A DNA stretch of 64,000 nt from Trichuris trichiura. Lineage: Eukaryota > Nematoda > Enoplea > Trichinellida > Trichuridae. Location: assembly GCA_037903355.1 (NCBI GenBank), contig JBAJFE010000001.1, forward strand, positions 186,001 to 250,000, read 5' to 3'. Under the pieces are notes generated by a model. It had not been told where the DNA came from, searched no databases, and worked only from the letters and a program-made list of their open reading frames with translations. Positions 63,994 through 64,000 of this stretch are shown here, piece by piece (positions within the stretch are counted from its first letter, which is position 1; every line of letters starts with the position of its first letter). The position numbers were made by a program, and so were the translations under genes.

Positions 63994-64000
63994 ATCTAGA

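Larger units (their letters stand above)
62011..64000 (-). mobile_element. Tigger C (3' part), with two nested hAT elements; runs off the window
   Basis: The 3' end GTTGAACCTCCGTAAGTTGACC at 62013 and the following sequence (62722-63520) match Tigger B from 14064 to 14880. The minus-strand frame 63520-63081 gives the transposase tail (RVIKTFKAKYRIQLLQWF, AVLWISSSWNKVQLEEMRKCFRRAGF, DPQAIFQYILAEAAMS). The upstream part of the transposase must lie beyond 64000. Confidence 0.88.

Noticed and set aside
1..64000. CRISPR arrays, bacterial operons or riboswitches
   Set aside because: No regularly spaced short direct repeats and no prokaryotic gene organisation were seen.

Overview
The window looks like a repeat-rich stretch of a nematode chromosome, most likely a clade I (Dorylaimia) whipworm-like worm such as Trichuris. 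Reasons: eukaryotic genes with very short GT-AG introns (47 to 331 nt, mostly near 50), a decayed DUF229-type gene (a family expanded in nematodes), a repeat family carrying TTAGGC units (the nematode telomere hexamer), and heavy loads of BEL/Pao, Ty3/gypsy-like, Penelope-like, pogo/Tigger and hAT elements. The species call is inference; no search was possible.

Intact genes that can be read: an unrecognised Ser-rich protein with a PP1-docking-like motif (4501-5636, minus); a TAF11 homologue (38004-38594, minus) just downstream of a complete four-exon RPL12 (38954-39700, minus); a mitochondrial GGQ release factor of the MTRFR/C12orf65 type (52152-52604, minus); and a complete three-exon SOSS-B/NABP single-strand DNA-binding protein (57129-58324, plus). 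A Rap1/TERF2IP-like Myb protein (11248-11873, plus) is recognisable but carries an apparent frameshift.

Broken genes: a DUF229 pseudogene (about 48.74-50.58 kb, plus), a MET/RON-like receptor tyrosine kinase pseudogene (about 53.83-55.42 kb, minus) and an SMC1 cohesin pseudogene (about 59.5-61.68 kb, plus). The last two keep introns, so they are not retrocopies.

Mobile elements by region: 0-10 kb Tigger A, Tigger-type MITEs, a hAT MITE inside a BEL gag relic; 10-18 kb an LTR relic, a Penelope relic, a terminal-inverted-repeat element and Tigger B split by a 1.5 kb hAT; 20-25 kb a Penelope-like element (RT tail plus GIY-YIG) and foldbacks; 25-33 kb a gypsy RT relic and a near-complete BEL/Pao element (26622-32828, TSD ATCAT) carrying a hAT MITE; 34-37 kb an internally deleted LTR element (TSD CATAC); 40.6-46 kb Tigger D split by a full gypsy-like element (40971-45423); 62-64 kb Tigger C with two nested hAT elements. 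Nested insertions and matching target duplications give a relative chronology.

The most striking feature is a dispersed family of hammerhead-ribozyme-like motifs, about 20 arms in 64 kb, with core CTGANGA, covarying stem II, GAA, a palindromic AGCT and H17. They sit either at the apex of long hairpins or as head-to-head inverted pairs, and they share flanks with the Penelope-like sequences here. This fits the known association of minimal hammerheads with Penelope-like element terminal repeats.
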